Positions 63,407 through 64,000 of a DNA stretch of 64,000 nucleotides are shown piece after piece. The DNA is from Enterobacter asburiae (GTDB taxonomy: Bacteria > Pseudomonadota > Gammaproteobacteria > Enterobacterales > Enterobacteriaceae): the NCBI RefSeq assembly GCF_024599655.1, contig NZ_CP102247.1, positions 3,224,001-3,288,000 of the forward strand. Reading direction: 5' to 3'. The notes below the pieces were generated by a model. It was not told the DNA's origin, did no database searches, and worked only from the letters and a program-made list of their open reading frames with translations. The translations under genes and the position numbers were made by a program. Numbering within the stretch: the stretch's first letter is position 1; every line of letters starts with the position of its first letter.

Positions 63407-64000
63407 TTACCTGATTAATTGTTCCGCTTTTGGCAAAATTTGTGCGCCGGATCGCGCGGTGAGATCATAATTGTAAATATCTGTACGATACTGAGTACGC
63501 CCGTCTTCACCCACAAACGCCGTCAGATAGTAAAGATTGACCGGAATATTGTGGCGAATATTAACGTAACGCGTATCCCCCTGTTTCAGGGCATCCGAGA
63601 TGCGCGTATCGTTCCAGCCCGCATCCTGCAGCAGCATATTGGCCAGCTCCGAGGCTTTGTTCACGCGCACGCAGCCAGAACTCAGCGCGCGAGTATCTTT
63701 CTGGAACAGGTTGTGGTTCGGCGTATCGTGAAGATAGATGGCTTCTGAACTCGGCATATTGAATTTGTAGCGCCCTAAAGAGTTGTGCGCCCCGGGAGCC
63801 TGCTGGAAACGGAACGGCAGATTCGACGCGGTGATCGTCGACCAGTCGACCATATAAGGATCGATAGCCTCTTTACTGTTCCATCCACGCATCACCGTAT
63901 AGCCATGACGCTCCAGATAACCCGGATCGTTCCAGACCTTCGGCAGAATGTCTTTACGCGCCAGGGTCGGCGGCACGTTCCACGGCGGGTTAACCACCAC
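63407..64000 (-). CDS. ldtD: LdtD/YcbB L,D-transpeptidase, C-terminal part (cut by window edge)
   Basis: 197 C-terminal residues of an approximately 615-residue protein; the N-terminus is beyond the window. YkuD catalytic core YLHDTPNHNLF...RALSSGCVRVNKASELA with the nucleophile Cys. Makes 3-3 peptidoglycan cross-links and gives beta-lactam resistance when overproduced. In E. coli the order is ldtD-mepK-gloC. The 174-base gap to mepK shows nothing further. Confidence 0.95.
   Translation of the reverse strand: MVVNPPWNVPPTLARKDILPKVWNDPGYLERHGYTVMRGWNSKEAIDPYMVDWSTITASNLPFRFQQAPGAHNSLGRYKFNMPSSEAIYLHDTPNHNLFQKDTRALSSGCVRVNKASELANMLLQDAGWNDTRISDALKQGDTRYVNIRHNIPVNLYYLTAFVGEDGRTQYRTDIYNYDLTARSGAQILPKAEQLIR

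Overview
The window is a chromosomal segment of an Enterobacteriaceae genome, most like Enterobacter or a close relative such as Lelliottia or Leclercia. The evidence is gene order and protein similarity recalled from E. coli. From 13.4 kb to the right edge it follows the E. coli region yccA-tusE-yccX-rlmI-hspQ-yccU-yccT-mgsA-helD-yccF-yccS-sxy-sulA-ompA-matP-ycbZ-fabA-rmf-pqiCBA-uup-rlmKL-ycbX-zapC-pyrD-ssuEADCB-pepN-pncB-asnS-ompF-aspC-ycbL-ycbK-ycbB almost gene for gene. The porin beside asnS/aspC resembles Klebsiella OmpK35 in its constriction loop. The species cannot be fixed from sequence reading alone.

Layout. 1-2.9 kb: a truncated class I fumarase, a CobO/BtuR-type corrinoid adenosyltransferase behind it, and a convergent LysR regulator. 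3.3-11.4 kb: an accessory block bounded by two identical tRNA-Ser(UGA) genes, each with its own promoter and terminator. It holds a dlt-like operon in the order D-X-B-A-C, a PAS-GGDEF protein, an alpha/beta hydrolase of the chloroperoxidase type, a SAM methyltransferase and a YjhX/TopAI-family protein. 11.5-14.1 kb: an orphan OppA-like binding protein and yccA. 14.1-21.5 kb: a CS1-type (alternate chaperone-usher, tcf/cbl-like) fimbrial locus with its own regulators, inserted between yccA and tusE. 21.6-64 kb: conserved core, interrupted by a PEBP-AraC pair between yccX and rlmI.

The most interesting region is the dlt-like operon. It contains a 40-residue membrane peptide ending in FEYQKF, which fits the FxYxxF acyl-acceptor ending I recall for Gram-positive DltX. 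DltA activates an amino acid, DltC carries it as a thioester, the MBOAT protein DltB passes it across the inner membrane, DltX may accept it, and DltD (an SGNH-like hydrolase fold) may hand it to an envelope acceptor. Two diagnostic positions differ from the Gram-positive enzymes as I recall them. The MBOAT WHG histidine is WNG (Asn306), and the Cys that shapes the D-Ala pocket of DltA is Ile256. Enterobacteria have no teichoic acid, so both the acyl group and the acceptor are open questions.

Core genes cover envelope and lipid work (ompA, ompF, pqiABC, fabA, yccS, ldtD, mepK), translation (asnS, rlmI, rlmKL, rmf, tusE, uup), division and chromosome organisation (sulA, zapC, matP), pyrimidine and NAD supply (pyrD, pncB), sulfonate-sulfur scavenging (ssuEADCB) and proteolysis (pepN, lonH, hspQ). 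Recognisable operators include LexA at sulA, FadR and FabR at fabA, NadR at pncB, a PurR-like site and leader hairpin at pyrD, and the long ompA and ompF leaders. No IS element, integrase, prophage gene or CRISPR array was found.
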